A DNA stretch of 36,411 bases from Flavipsychrobacter sp. (GTDB lineage Bacteria > Bacteroidota > Bacteroidia > Chitinophagales > Chitinophagaceae): NCBI GenBank assembly GCA_016786665.1, contig JAEUVZ010000028.1, positions 1 to 36,411 of the forward strand, read 5' to 3'. The notes under the pieces are model-generated. The model made no database searches, had not been told where the DNA came from, and saw only the letters and a list, made by a program, of their open reading frames with translations. The position numbers and the translations under genes were made by a program. This document shows positions 26,187 to 34,021 of this stretch, one piece after another. Every line of letters starts with the position of its first letter. Within the stretch, counting starts at the first letter, position 1.

Positions 26187-28415
26187 TTAGCTGACCGCAC
26201 CTTTCTTCTGTAATAATTTTATCCGTCGGGTATTACCCACTACCCATAGCACATCGAAGGCTTCAAGCACTACCGCCGATTCAGGATTGAGTAAACGCTC
26301 ACCGCGTCGCTCTATTCCCACTATCAGGCCTTTGGTCCGTTCCCTTATAGCCGAATCCTTAATTGACTTACCCTCAAACTCCGAACCTTCCGTTATCTCT
26401 ATTTGCTGCAACGACACTTCCAGGTCAGCCGAATTATAATTGATGATCGCCCTGCTGTTCAGCTCCAGGTATTTCTTAAATGCTTCCACCTGTTCATCAG
26501 TACCAATTACATACAGCACATCGCCGGGATATATTTTTTCCAGCCTGTCGGGTACGTGTATGGTGAAGGGCCCCCTGCGTATCATGGCCAGGTTCACACC
26601 CAGGTCTTCTCTCAACCTCAATTCCATTAGTGTTTTTCCAATGCCGGTAAAATCCGCGTTGATGATGAAGCTGGTGATATGTGCATCCCAGGGCACAAGA
26701 TGCATCCCACTTTCCCGCACTTCCACTTCCTCCTTATCATTCAGGTTCGAAAAGAATAGCCCTTCAATTTTGTCGTAAACGTTCTGCATCCGTTTGTAGG
26801 TAAGGGTCATGAGCAAAATAAAACCAAGCAGGGAAAGCACTGCCAGGTGATACGACCAAAGGCTATTGATCAAAAAACCTACGAAGAAGAGCGCTAGCCC
26901 AAGGCGAAAAACACGCAACATGAACAGCGCACCTCTGTACCGCATATTCTTCTTCAGCCGCTCTGTGGCTTCGGGTTGCACCTTCCTGATAGCGAGCGCC
27001 CACAAGAATGGTGAGATGATAATAAGTGTCACTATCGGACCGGCTATCTCTGCCAGGTAGCTCGTACCCCAATACGGTATTACAAACCGCGCCATCAGAA
27101 GCACTATCCCCACAATGATTACAGTAAATATCACCGCCTGTACCAGGTTGCTGCGAATCACCAGCCTCCAGTCACTTGTCGACTTAATGGATTGCGCAGA
27201 TGAACTATACCGGTCTATCGCATCTGTAAATCGCCTGGGAAGCCGGGCATTCAGCCACGCATAAAAAGGCCCTGAGCCTTTTATCATATAAGGGGTGGTA
27301 AACGTAGTGATCGCCGAAACAGCAACCGCTATAGGATAAATAAATGCACTGGTCACCTTCAGCGTAAGACCCAGCGTAGCGATGATAAAGGAGAACTCTC
27401 CTATCTGTGAAAGGCTCATCCCCGCCTGCACGGAAGTTTTGAGTGGCTGCCCCGAGATAAGGGCACCTGTAGTGGTGCTCAGCATTTTACCCACTACCGT
27501 TACCAGTGTTATCAATAGTATGGGGACGGCATACTCCAGCAGCACCTTCGGGTCTATGAGCATCCCTACCGATACGAAGAACACAGCACCAAACAAATCT
27601 TTCACAGACATAGTGAGGTGTTCAATCTTGCCGCCGAGGGTGGTTTCCGCCAGTATAGAACCCATGATGAACGCGCCCAATGCCGGCGAAAAACCTACGT
27701 TCGTAGCCAGTATCACCATCATAAGACAGAGGGCGATGGAGGCTATCAGCAGCATTTCATCGGTCATGAACGAGCGGGCTTTTTTTAGTATAGAGGGTAG
27801 AAAGAAAATACCCGCTATGAACCAGAGCACAAGGAAGAACACCAGCTTAACAATAGAAAACAACATTTCCGTTCCAGCGAACTGTCGGCTGACCGCTACT
27901 GTAGAAAGCAACACCAGCAACACGATAGCCACCAAGTCTTCTACTACCAATATACCAAATACCAGGCCCGCGAATTTCTTCCCTTTTACCCCCAACTCAT
28001 CGAAGGCACGGATGATAATAGTGGTAGACGAAATAGACAATACCCCCCCCAGGAATATACTGTCCATCACGTTCCAGCCAAGCGCCATACCCGTAATGTA
28101 GCCCAGAAGCAGCATTACCGCCACCTCTACAATGGCGGTGATGGAGGCTGACCCTCCCACCTTCATCAGTTTTTTAAAACTGAACTCCAGCCCAAGGCTG
28201 AACAGGAGAAATATGACCCCTATTTCCGCCCACACTTCTACACTCTTGGTATCGGTAATGGTGGGGAAAAGCGGGAAGTGCGGGCCTACCAGGAGGCCCG
28301 CCAGTATATATCCCAAAACAGTGGGTTGCTTCAGCCGCCGGAACACTAATGTAACGATAGCCGCCGCACCCAAAATAAGACCCAGATCTATAATCAATCC
28401 CGGTAAATGAACCAT
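26187..28415 (-). CDS. CPA2-family cation/proton antiporter with two C-terminal RCK_C domains
   Basis: A 742-residue inner-membrane protein related to KefB/KefC and other monovalent cation:proton antiporters. The first 400 residues are membrane helices, with the family segments QPTVLGYILAGLLVGPH, FLLFSLGLEFSFKKLMKVG and ALGAFIMGSILAET. Further helices lie at about 420-540. The C-terminal 170 residues form two regulatory TrkA-C (RCK_C) domains, at about 571-657 and 666-742 (for example IYPGDVLYVIGTDEQVEAF and EAFDVLWVVGN). No NAD-binding RCK_N domain with a GxGxxG loop lies between them. It likely exports K+ or Na+ for protons; the ion is not shown. It starts 23 bases after the gene upstream on the same strand. 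Confidence 0.88.
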   Translation of the reverse strand: MVHLPGLIIDLGLILGAAAIVTLVFRRLKQPTVLGYILAGLLVGPHFPLFPTITDTKSVEVWAEIGVIFLLFSLGLEFSFKKLMKVGGSASITAIVEVAVMLLLGYITGMALGWNVMDSIFLGGVLSISSTTIIIRAFDELGVKGKKFAGLVFGILVVEDLVAIVLLVLLSTVAVSRQFAGTEMLFSIVKLVFFLVLWFIAGIFFLPSILKKARSFMTDEMLLIASIALCLMMVILATNVGFSPALGAFIMGSILAETTLGGKIEHLTMSVKDLFGAVFFVSVGMLIDPKVLLEYAVPILLITLVTVVGKMLSTTTGALISGQPLKTSVQAGMSLSQIGEFSFIIATLGLTLKVTSAFIYPIAVAVSAITTFTTPYMIKGSGPFYAWLNARLPRRFTDAIDRYSSSAQSIKSTSDWRLVIRSNLVQAVIFTVIIVGIVLLMARFVIPYWGTSYLAEIAGPIVTLIIISPFLWALAIRKVQPEATERLKKNMRYRGALFMLRVFRLGLALFFVGFLINSLWSYHLAVLSLLGFILLMTLTYKRMQNVYDKIEGLFFSNLNDKEEVEVRESGMHLVPWDAHITSFIINADFTGIGKTLMELRLREDLGVNLAMIRRGPFTIHVPDRLEKIYPGDVLYVIGTDEQVEAFKKYLELNSRAIINYNSADLEVSLQQIEITEGSEFEGKSIKDSAIRERTKGLIVGIERRGERLLNPESAVVLEAFDVLWVVGNTRRIKLLQKKGAVS

Positions 28416-28438
28416 ATTCTGTGCTTAGTAGTTTCTAT

Positions 28439-28936
28439 TTAACCTTTAATAATTCCATTCCAATGCTTTGCTTTTTCTCTCAATGGCAACAACTCCAGTA
28501 TACCATCTTTCACCTCGTCGTAAAAGTGCAGCGATACCTGCGTACCCCCCCTCAGGGTCACCAGCAGTTGTATATTGCTGATGTGTTCTTCTACCTTCGT
28601 CTTGCCGCTCCTGGCATTTTCTATGTGGCGGCTGCCCGACTGCACCAGCGAGCAGCCCGTTGCATCGGCAATAGCGAATCCCTGCTGCTGCATTACAAGT
28701 TCGGAATTATCTACATAATAAACAGCCTGGCCGCTGGTATCTGTAGCTATTGCTCTTCGGCCCAGAAAATCTATATCGCCCAGTGTACGGCCATCCTGGG
28801 CAGCCAGTTGCTCTAACTTAATACTAATTTCCTGTTTTTTCTTTTTCGCCTCTTTCCGCGCGGCCGCGGTGAGCATCCATACTACCAGGGCAATCACCAC
28901 GATGATACCTATGGCTATAACAATTGTTGCATTCAT
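28439..28936 (-). CDS. Membrane-anchored protein of unknown function
   Basis: A 165-residue protein with one N-terminal membrane helix (ATIVIAIGIIVVIALVVWML). A basic coiled stretch (ARKEAKKKKQEISIKLEQL) and a soluble domain of about 110 residues follow. ATG 28936 is chosen because it puts the helix at the N-terminus; an upstream in-frame start would add 30 residues. The soluble part (VVYYVDNSEL-type strands, LHFYDEVKDGILELLPLREK) matches no family I can name. It lies just upstream of the antiporter on the same strand with 23 bases between, so co-transcription and a joint membrane role are possible. Confidence 0.7.
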   Translation of the reverse strand: MNATIVIAIGIIVVIALVVWMLTAAARKEAKKKKQEISIKLEQLAAQDGRTLGDIDFLGRRAIATDTSGQAVYYVDNSELVMQQQGFAIADATGCSLVQSGSRHIENARSGKTKVEEHISNIQLLVTLRGGTQVSLHFYDEVKDGILELLPLREKAKHWNGIIKG

Positions 28937-28964
28937 ATTATTGACATTTATGCATGAAGAATAT

Positions 28965-28981
28965 GCGTTGCCGTGCAACGC
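28965..28981. repeat. Perfect inverted repeat before the membrane-anchored protein
   Basis: GCGTTGC-CGT-GCAACGC is a perfect 7-bp dyad with a 3-base centre, 28 bases upstream of the ATG at 28936. It could be an operator or an mRNA leader hairpin. There is no T tract. Confidence 0.45.
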
Positions 28982-29030
28982 CATTACAGCGAGCCACCAA
29001 TAGGGCTTCGCCAACAAGAATGTCAATAAA

Positions 29031-29432
29031 TTACCAGAACCAATGCTTGGGGAATATCAGCCTGCTGGCAATAGGCGGCGCATCGGGCGCCGCAAGTGGA
29101 TGGCGCCTGCGGGCAGCAGTACCGGCATGAGCGCCGGACGTTCCCGAATACGTATTACCACCGGGCAGAAAAGCAGCACACCGCTCACGCAGGGGAGTCT
29201 GTGCCTGCGGGCTACCTGCCGCCGAAGACTGCACCAATATGCCCTCGTCCAGCGAATGGGCGCTGTATGTAAGCCAACCCTCGGTAGCGGAGCCCCTGCC
29301 CGACTTTTTGCGGGCACTACACTCACTGCCATTCCTGCCTTCCTCCCCTACTGCTGCCTGGGCACCAGTAGCAAAAAGTAAAAAAGCAAAGAGCGGCAGC
29401 AGCCACATACATATGTACTTGCGTAATGCCAT
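29031..29432 (-). CDS. Possible small exported protein
   Basis: A 133-residue reading frame with a good signal peptide (MALRKYICMWLLPLFAFLLF, then ATGAQA), cut probably after AQA. The mature part is rich in Ala, Gly, Ser, Pro and Arg, with low-complexity composition and no recognised domain. Reading frames on the other strand overlap it, and its residue makeup is partly what a GC-rich non-coding stretch would give. The signal peptide is the main support. It is on the same strand as the membrane-anchored gene, 94 bases upstream. Confidence 0.4.
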   Translation of the reverse strand: MALRKYICMWLLPLFAFLLFATGAQAAVGEEGRNGSECSARKKSGRGSATEGWLTYSAHSLDEGILVQSSAAGSPQAQTPLRERCAAFLPGGNTYSGTSGAHAGTAARRRHPLAAPDAPPIASRLIFPKHWFW

Positions 29433-29599
29433 TGCTGCGAAAATAAGGTATTATTCTTTCAGGCTTTTATAGGGCTATCAGCACAGTGCTGCTTCATGCC
29501 TGCTTCAGCCGCCGGAATATTAATGTTATGTTATTTTTTTCCAACCCTTCGGCACTAAAAATCCTGACTCTGCGTTTATGCATAGATAATAATTCCACC

Positions 29600-30301
29600 A
29601 TGAACAAAACCACCCTTGGGATACTTGCGTATCTCACATCTTCTTTATTGCCCTTCGTCACCCATGCACAGGAGACCAGGCAAAAGCCTTCCTTTGCCAT
29701 AGCGGCGAACGTCATACACATAACTGAGGACAATGTTGGGTTCGCTGTTAATTACGAGCACTTTCTTAACCAGCAGCGATCGATCAGCCTGTACCTTCCC
29801 TTCAGCTATTCGCTTCCTGTCACCAACACTTATTATTACAAGCGGGCTGCGGAGGAATATTTCCAATTCGACCCTCAATTCCGCACGTATATATCACCGC
29901 AGGAAGAGTGGTCGCATAATAAGGGTATGGCCTATTTCTATCCCGGCATCAAATTCTATACAGGAAAGAAAATGTCGCGGGTATCGTATTCCGTAGGAGC
30001 ATCGCTCCTGGCGGGCATCGGCAGGGCCGAACTGGCAACCGTAATGTACAACATAGACACACTTAACCAGGGAGGCACCCAATATCTGAAGCGAACAGTT
30101 TCTGGTACGACCACAAGGGATGTTGCAAGAACCAAAATAGGGATATTGCTCACCAATTCGCTGAACATTCGCGCAAGCAGCCATATCTACACGGGAATTG
30201 AAATGGGCCTGGGTTATTCCTATGTCAATAGACAAGACGGCGCAAACCTGCACAGGGGCGTGTTAGCACAAATCGGGCTGAAGCTGGGATATTATAGATA
30301 A
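29600..30301 (+). CDS. Exported protein, probable outer-membrane barrel
   Basis: A 233-residue protein with a signal peptide (MNKTTLGILAYLTSSLLPFV, then THAQ). The start ATG 29600 begins this signal; the reading frame is open further upstream but those residues do not look like a signal. The mature part resembles a small outer-membrane barrel: short aromatic strands such as SFAIAANVIHI, SLYLPFSYSL and VSYSVGASLLAGIG, ending AQIGLKLGYYR with a terminal aromatic residue. No named family was recognised. It lies alone on the plus strand; no clear promoter box is seen. Confidence 0.7.
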   Translation: MNKTTLGILAYLTSSLLPFVTHAQETRQKPSFAIAANVIHITEDNVGFAVNYEHFLNQQRSISLYLPFSYSLPVTNTYYYKRAAEEYFQFDPQFRTYISPQEEWSHNKGMAYFYPGIKFYTGKKMSRVSYSVGASLLAGIGRAELATVMYNIDTLNQGGTQYLKRTVSGTTTRDVARTKIGILLTNSLNIRASSHIYTGIEMGLGYSYVNRQDGANLHRGVLAQIGLKLGYYR

Positions 30302-30386
30302 TACATTCTAACAGAGGGCATCTTTCTTTGGGTCATTTCTCCGGCATGACTGAAATATACATGGAAACTCGCTGTCTATGGATTCT

Positions 30387-31550
30387 CTACAGGTGTTCTT
30401 CTATAAACGCTCCCTTCTCCACGATATACTCAATGTCATCCACATCCCTGTTTTTGCTACCTGCTACTTTGAATGCTTCGTATTTTCTCCGAAGTTCCTC
30501 ATCCCGCTTAAGTCTGTTCCGGAATTTCACTTGCTTTTTTATCACCTCCATATCTTCACTATCAAAGTGCAAGTGAAAAGTCACTTCTCCCGTCTTAGAA
30601 AACCAAAACCCATTCATGTAATTTTGGCCTCTTGAGATATATCCCAACTTTTCTAGCTTCTTTTCTATCCGGCGGTCATAGAACTTTCTAAAAGCAACGG
30701 CGATATCTATCACCGGGCGCGACATAAGGCCAGGTACTGCAGTACTACCAATATGATGCACTGACAAGATCGAATCTCCTAATGCCTTACTGATCTTTTC
30801 TGATTCCTTTTCATACTCCTCCACCCAACTATCATCATGCGGCACCAACACAAACGGCGTAATAGGCTCCTTACCCGAAATAAAACACGCCGGCATTCCG
30901 TAAATGTCAAGACCCGTAAGTCCCTCAGCTTGTATCGCCTTCCAAAGCCTTTCCGATATAAACAGTCCTCCGCTTCGTAGATAGAACAGGTCGAGACCCT
31001 CATCAAAGCCAGCACTCAATGCGATCTTTATATTTTCCGGTACTCCGGAATGATCAATGTACTCCTGCGCATTTCTAAATTTTAATAATTGAAAGTCTCC
31101 GGTAATGATATGCCCTTTCTTAAAGAGTGACTGTGAAAAGTCGATAGCATCATACTCATGCCAGATAAGGTACAGCAGGTTCCAGGCATGCTCCTTTCCA
31201 TTCCCTCTATCGCTATATACTTTGTAAAAATAATGCGCTCCCAGGTTAAATTGTTCCAGGAATGCCATTGCTTTATGGCTAACCATGAACGGGCAACCGG
31301 CCAGTGCAGGAGAAAAACGATAGAAGTCAACCTCTTTAGCAGTTTTCAGTTTCACGGCATTCTCCACCACCACGTCAAAGTCCGGATGCTTATTCTTGCG
31401 GTCCCTGTATCTCAGGATGTTGAAAAAATCGAAAAACTGTTCAGCATATTCTTTGCTGAATGCCTTTTCATCAATAATGATCTGTGCCTGGGCATCCCTC
31501 AGGCCGGTCACCCGGGGTTCAACACTCAGCCCTAAACTATAATATCTCAT
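30387..31550 (-). CDS. Fusion of an Imm11/DUF1629-like region with a GrpB domain
   Basis: A 387-residue protein with two parts. Residues about 1-235 look like the Imm11/DUF1629 family of bacterial immunity proteins: FMVSHKAMAFLEQFNLGAHY and the signature GGLFISERLWKAIQAEGLTG (194-213). Residues about 236-387 are a GrpB (UPF0157) nucleotidyltransferase-fold domain: HHIGSTAVPG (265-274), PVID with Asp282, FHLH (325-328) and KFRNRLKRDEELRRKYEAFK. GrpB resembles an NTase but its reaction is not established. A hand count of one line (31021-31080) gives 24 GC of 60, against 35 of 60 at 31801-31860, so it is A/T-richer than its neighbours, hinting at transfer. No toxin gene is adjacent. The Imm11 match is from memory. 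Confidence 0.7.
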   Translation of the reverse strand: MRYYSLGLSVEPRVTGLRDAQAQIIIDEKAFSKEYAEQFFDFFNILRYRDRKNKHPDFDVVVENAVKLKTAKEVDFYRFSPALAGCPFMVSHKAMAFLEQFNLGAHYFYKVYSDRGNGKEHAWNLLYLIWHEYDAIDFSQSLFKKGHIITGDFQLLKFRNAQEYIDHSGVPENIKIALSAGFDEGLDLFYLRSGGLFISERLWKAIQAEGLTGLDIYGMPACFISGKEPITPFVLVPHDDSWVEEYEKESEKISKALGDSILSVHHIGSTAVPGLMSRPVIDIAVAFRKFYDRRIEKKLEKLGYISRGQNYMNGFWFSKTGEVTFHLHFDSEDMEVIKKQVKFRNRLKRDEELRRKYEAFKVAGSKNRDVDDIEYIVEKGAFIEEHL

Positions 31551-31631
31551 TCATCAGGGGTTCAGATACTAAATTTATCAAATGCACACCTAAAGTGGAG
31601 AAAATTCTTACTCATCGTGCTGCAAACCGAT

Positions 31632-31639
31632 TAAATTTG
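31632..31639 (+). promoter_or_regulatory. -7 box of the DUF1835 gene cluster
   Basis: TAAATTTG matches TAnnTTTG, 21 bases before the ATG at 31661. No TTTG lies at the -33 distance. Confidence 0.45.
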
Positions 31640-31660
31640 CCCGCAAACACAGTATTATCC

Positions 31661-32494
31661 ATGATCTATCATATAGTTGTAGGTGATGTAGCAGGCGACC
31701 GGCTGAAAGAGACGATACAGAACGAACCAAGCATGGCCGGGGAAGTACTGGTGCTGAAAGACATACTGCATGTAGGGCCGCTGCGCAAGGCAGAAGGGCA
31801 AACCTTCAGTGAGCTGCGCTCGGCCTTCTGGAACGAGGTAGCCGCCAATGACAAGAACCCCGTGCAGGTAGACGATATGGAACGCCTGCTGGAAGTAAGT
31901 AAGCAACTGTTTAACGACGATGACGCCCAGGCCTGGTACTGGATGGCACCGGCACCCGCCGATGTAACCGGGTTCCACTGGGTACTGCCTTACCTGGGCA
32001 AGCACCTCACCCGCTTCTACCTGGTGAACATAGCCGGGCTTCCCTTCCTGAATGAGCAAGGGAAAGTGTACTACCCTAAGAGCTTTGGGGAGATATTGCC
32101 TAAAGAAATAGTAAAAGCCCGTCGCCTGGCACGGCTGGTAACCCCTGCCGAACTGGAAATAGACGGAGAAGAATGGCGCAAACTGGTGGAAGAAAACACC
32201 GGCATCCGCGTGCATGAGGGAGGCAAGAAACTGCGCTCCGTGAGCGAAGAACACTACGACAAACAACTGGAGAGTTTCTGCTCGCACCAATACCAGAAGG
32301 CATCTAAAATAGTGAACCAGGCGCTGAGCAAATTCAGCGTGCCCACGGGCGACCTGTACCTGGGATGGCGGTTGCGCAAAATGGTCGAATCCGGCCGCCT
32401 GCAAATGCAGGGCGATGCTACTAAACAGCTGAAAGACTTTGACGTAAAACTGCCCGGAGGCGACATTACCGCAGAACCACAACCAGGCGCGTAA
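31661..32494 (+). CDS. DUF1835-domain protein
   Basis: A 277-residue cytoplasmic protein. The N-terminus (MIYHIVVGDVAGDRLKETIQ, then GEVLVLKDILHVGPL) is the DUF1835 signature, a family of unknown function. The C-terminal half is helical and charged (for example EEHYDKQLESFCSHQYQKAS), probably a DUF3658-type companion region, but this is less sure. The start ATG follows the -7 box at the right distance; the upstream open frame overlaps the GrpB fusion gene and is not used. The membrane protein gene begins 2 bases after the stop. Confidence 0.82.
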   Translation: MIYHIVVGDVAGDRLKETIQNEPSMAGEVLVLKDILHVGPLRKAEGQTFSELRSAFWNEVAANDKNPVQVDDMERLLEVSKQLFNDDDAQAWYWMAPAPADVTGFHWVLPYLGKHLTRFYLVNIAGLPFLNEQGKVYYPKSFGEILPKEIVKARRLARLVTPAELEIDGEEWRKLVEENTGIRVHEGGKKLRSVSEEHYDKQLESFCSHQYQKASKIVNQALSKFSVPTGDLYLGWRLRKMVESGRLQMQGDATKQLKDFDVKLPGGDITAEPQPGA

Positions 32495-32496
32495 GC

Positions 32497-32889
32497 ATGG
32501 CAAACCAACAGAAGATAGCGAAATGGGCCGGCTCCCTGTACTTTATAGCGCTGGGCGTCATTAACCTTGCCGTGAGCTACCGCCAGGGCCAGGCCGGATG
32601 GAAAGACCTGGTATTGCTGGCCTTCCTCTCCACTCCACTGGTGGTGAACCGGAAGATATACTACCTGCTGTTTGGCGGCTTGCTGTTTGTGCTGTCGCTG
32701 TATGTATTATACACGGTTTTCAATACCCAAACCATGTATGTGCGCGGGGTGTATGAGTACCACAACACCACCTTCAGCCCCGCGATGGCTTTCTCGCTGG
32801 GGTACGCCTTTGCTGCCGTTTCGCTGTTCTTCTCTTACCTGCTGCTGCGCACCGGCCTGAAGGGGTCTGCGGCGAAACCCGTATCTTAG
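32497..32889 (+). CDS. Small membrane protein of unknown function
   Basis: A 130-residue protein with four likely membrane helices (about residues 9-27, 36-50, 56-75 and 94-118). The last is followed by a basic end (RTGLKGSAAKPVS). No family was recognised. It starts 2 bases after the DUF1835 gene and is followed 4 bases later by the cupin gene, so it is part of that small operon. Confidence 0.75.
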   Translation: MANQQKIAKWAGSLYFIALGVINLAVSYRQGQAGWKDLVLLAFLSTPLVVNRKIYYLLFGGLLFVLSLYVLYTVFNTQTMYVRGVYEYHNTTFSPAMAFSLGYAFAAVSLFFSYLLLRTGLKGSAAKPVS

Positions 32890-32893
32890 TAAA

Positions 32894-33256
32894 ATGACCA
32901 TTACTCCCATTGAACTATCGGGGCAGGACGAGCGGGGCTTTACCGCCGAGTACTACCATGAGCGGCTGGGGCAGCAACTCATCATCTTCCGCAAGGCGGG
33001 CACCGTGAGCGGGCGCCACTACCACAAAGGGCTATCGCTCACCAAGGCCCCGGAAATTTTTATACTGCTTACCGGCACCTGCACCGTAAACTGGCGCTAT
33101 GTGAACGAAGAGGCCGTGCAAAGCGCCAACCTGATAGGCCCCGTGAAGCTGGAAATACCCGCGCATACCTGGCACGAACTGGTGATGCACACCGACTGCA
33201 CCTGCATAGAGCTCAACTCCATCAGCGAGCATAAAAACGATACCTTCTACACTTAA
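32894..33256 (+). CDS. Cupin-fold protein
   Basis: A 120-residue single-domain cupin. Motif one is visible as GRHYHKGLSLTKAPEIFILL (His-x-His, Glu), and motif two as KLEIPAHTWHELV with a histidine. These are the usual metal ligands, so it may bind Fe, Mn or Zn. The substrate is unknown; small cupins include isomerases, dioxygenases and sugar-binding proteins. It is the last gene of the DUF1835 operon, and what the three genes do together is unknown. Confidence 0.8.
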   Translation: MTITPIELSGQDERGFTAEYYHERLGQQLIIFRKAGTVSGRHYHKGLSLTKAPEIFILLTGTCTVNWRYVNEEAVQSANLIGPVKLEIPAHTWHELVMHTDCTCIELNSISEHKNDTFYT

Positions 33257-33346
33257 CTCTTCCATGGCGGGGCATAACCGCTGATGCGCCCTTCCAATCC
33301 CCCCCATTTACCATCCCCAAACGGTAATCAATAGGGTTATTTAGTG

Positions 33347-33354
33347 TATTTTTG
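33347..33354 (+). promoter_or_regulatory. -7 box before the membrane protein at 33361
   Basis: TATTTTTG matches TAnnTTTG and ends only 6 bases before the ATG, so transcription would start at or beside it, giving a leaderless mRNA. Confidence 0.45.
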
Positions 33355-33360
33355 CGCTAT

Positions 33361-33966
33361 ATGCCTTTTGAACTGCTATTGGCGGAGGGCAAGGTGAAAC
33401 CCCAACAGGTAACCGCTTTGCACCTGCTGTCCGCATTTGCCATTATAGGCACCGGTGCGGTGTTGTATTTTTTTTCCATGTACCTGAAGTGGTGGGGTGT
33501 GGCGCTGTTGTGCCTGGGTATCGCCCTGCTGACCCTTACGGTAACGCGCAACCGCTGGATGCTGCAACCGAAAACGAACCGTCTCGCCCGTATCATAGAG
33601 CTGACCACCGCCCTGTGTATCGCCAGCTTCATGGCCAGCGAAGGCATGTGGCTGCCGGTAGGTATATTCGGTATACTGTCGGTAGTGCTGGTAATGGCTT
33701 TCTACTGGGAGCGCGGCAGTGGCGACCAGCATATATATGTATCGGAAGAGGGCATAAAGCTCCCTTTCTCCTCCCGCAGGAGGTTTATAGAATGGAAAGA
33801 AGTAGACAGCGTACTCTACCGGTACGGTACCCTTACCGTAGAATGCGATGGCAATAAACTCTACCAATGGAACATCCGCAAGGCACGCTTTGAACGGGAG
33901 CCCTTCGAGCAGTTTTGCAGAGAACAGGTGGAGCAGCAACGGGGTAAGCGGGTAGCCGACTGGTAA
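33361..33966 (+). CDS. Membrane protein of unknown function
   Basis: A 201-residue protein with four membrane helices in two pairs (about residues 20-40, 42-60, 80-98 and 100-120). A soluble C-terminal domain of about 80 residues follows (YVSEEGIKLPFSSRRRFIEW, then KEVDSVLYRYGTLTVECDG), which resembles a PH-like or DUF-type beta domain. The start ATG 33361 is chosen because the -7 box covers the upstream alternative start. The radical SAM gene follows 55 bases later. No specific role can be given. Confidence 0.75.
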   Translation: MPFELLLAEGKVKPQQVTALHLLSAFAIIGTGAVLYFFSMYLKWWGVALLCLGIALLTLTVTRNRWMLQPKTNRLARIIELTTALCIASFMASEGMWLPVGIFGILSVVLVMAFYWERGSGDQHIYVSEEGIKLPFSSRRRFIEWKEVDSVLYRYGTLTVECDGNKLYQWNIRKARFEREPFEQFCREQVEQQRGKRVADW

Positions 33967-34021
33967 ACCGCGAACGAAAACTGACGCTGATTTTTTTTGA
34001 TTTTTTTTCGACTGATAACAG

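Noticed and set aside
25998-26213. Plus-strand frame of 71 codons over the candidate small RNA
   Set aside because: It has no ATG or leader, runs through the terminator and into the antiporter gene, and has a non-coding composition.
31655-32503. Minus-strand open frame of 282 codons
   Set aside because: Antisense of the DUF1835 gene, which has a promoter box, family signature and operon neighbours.
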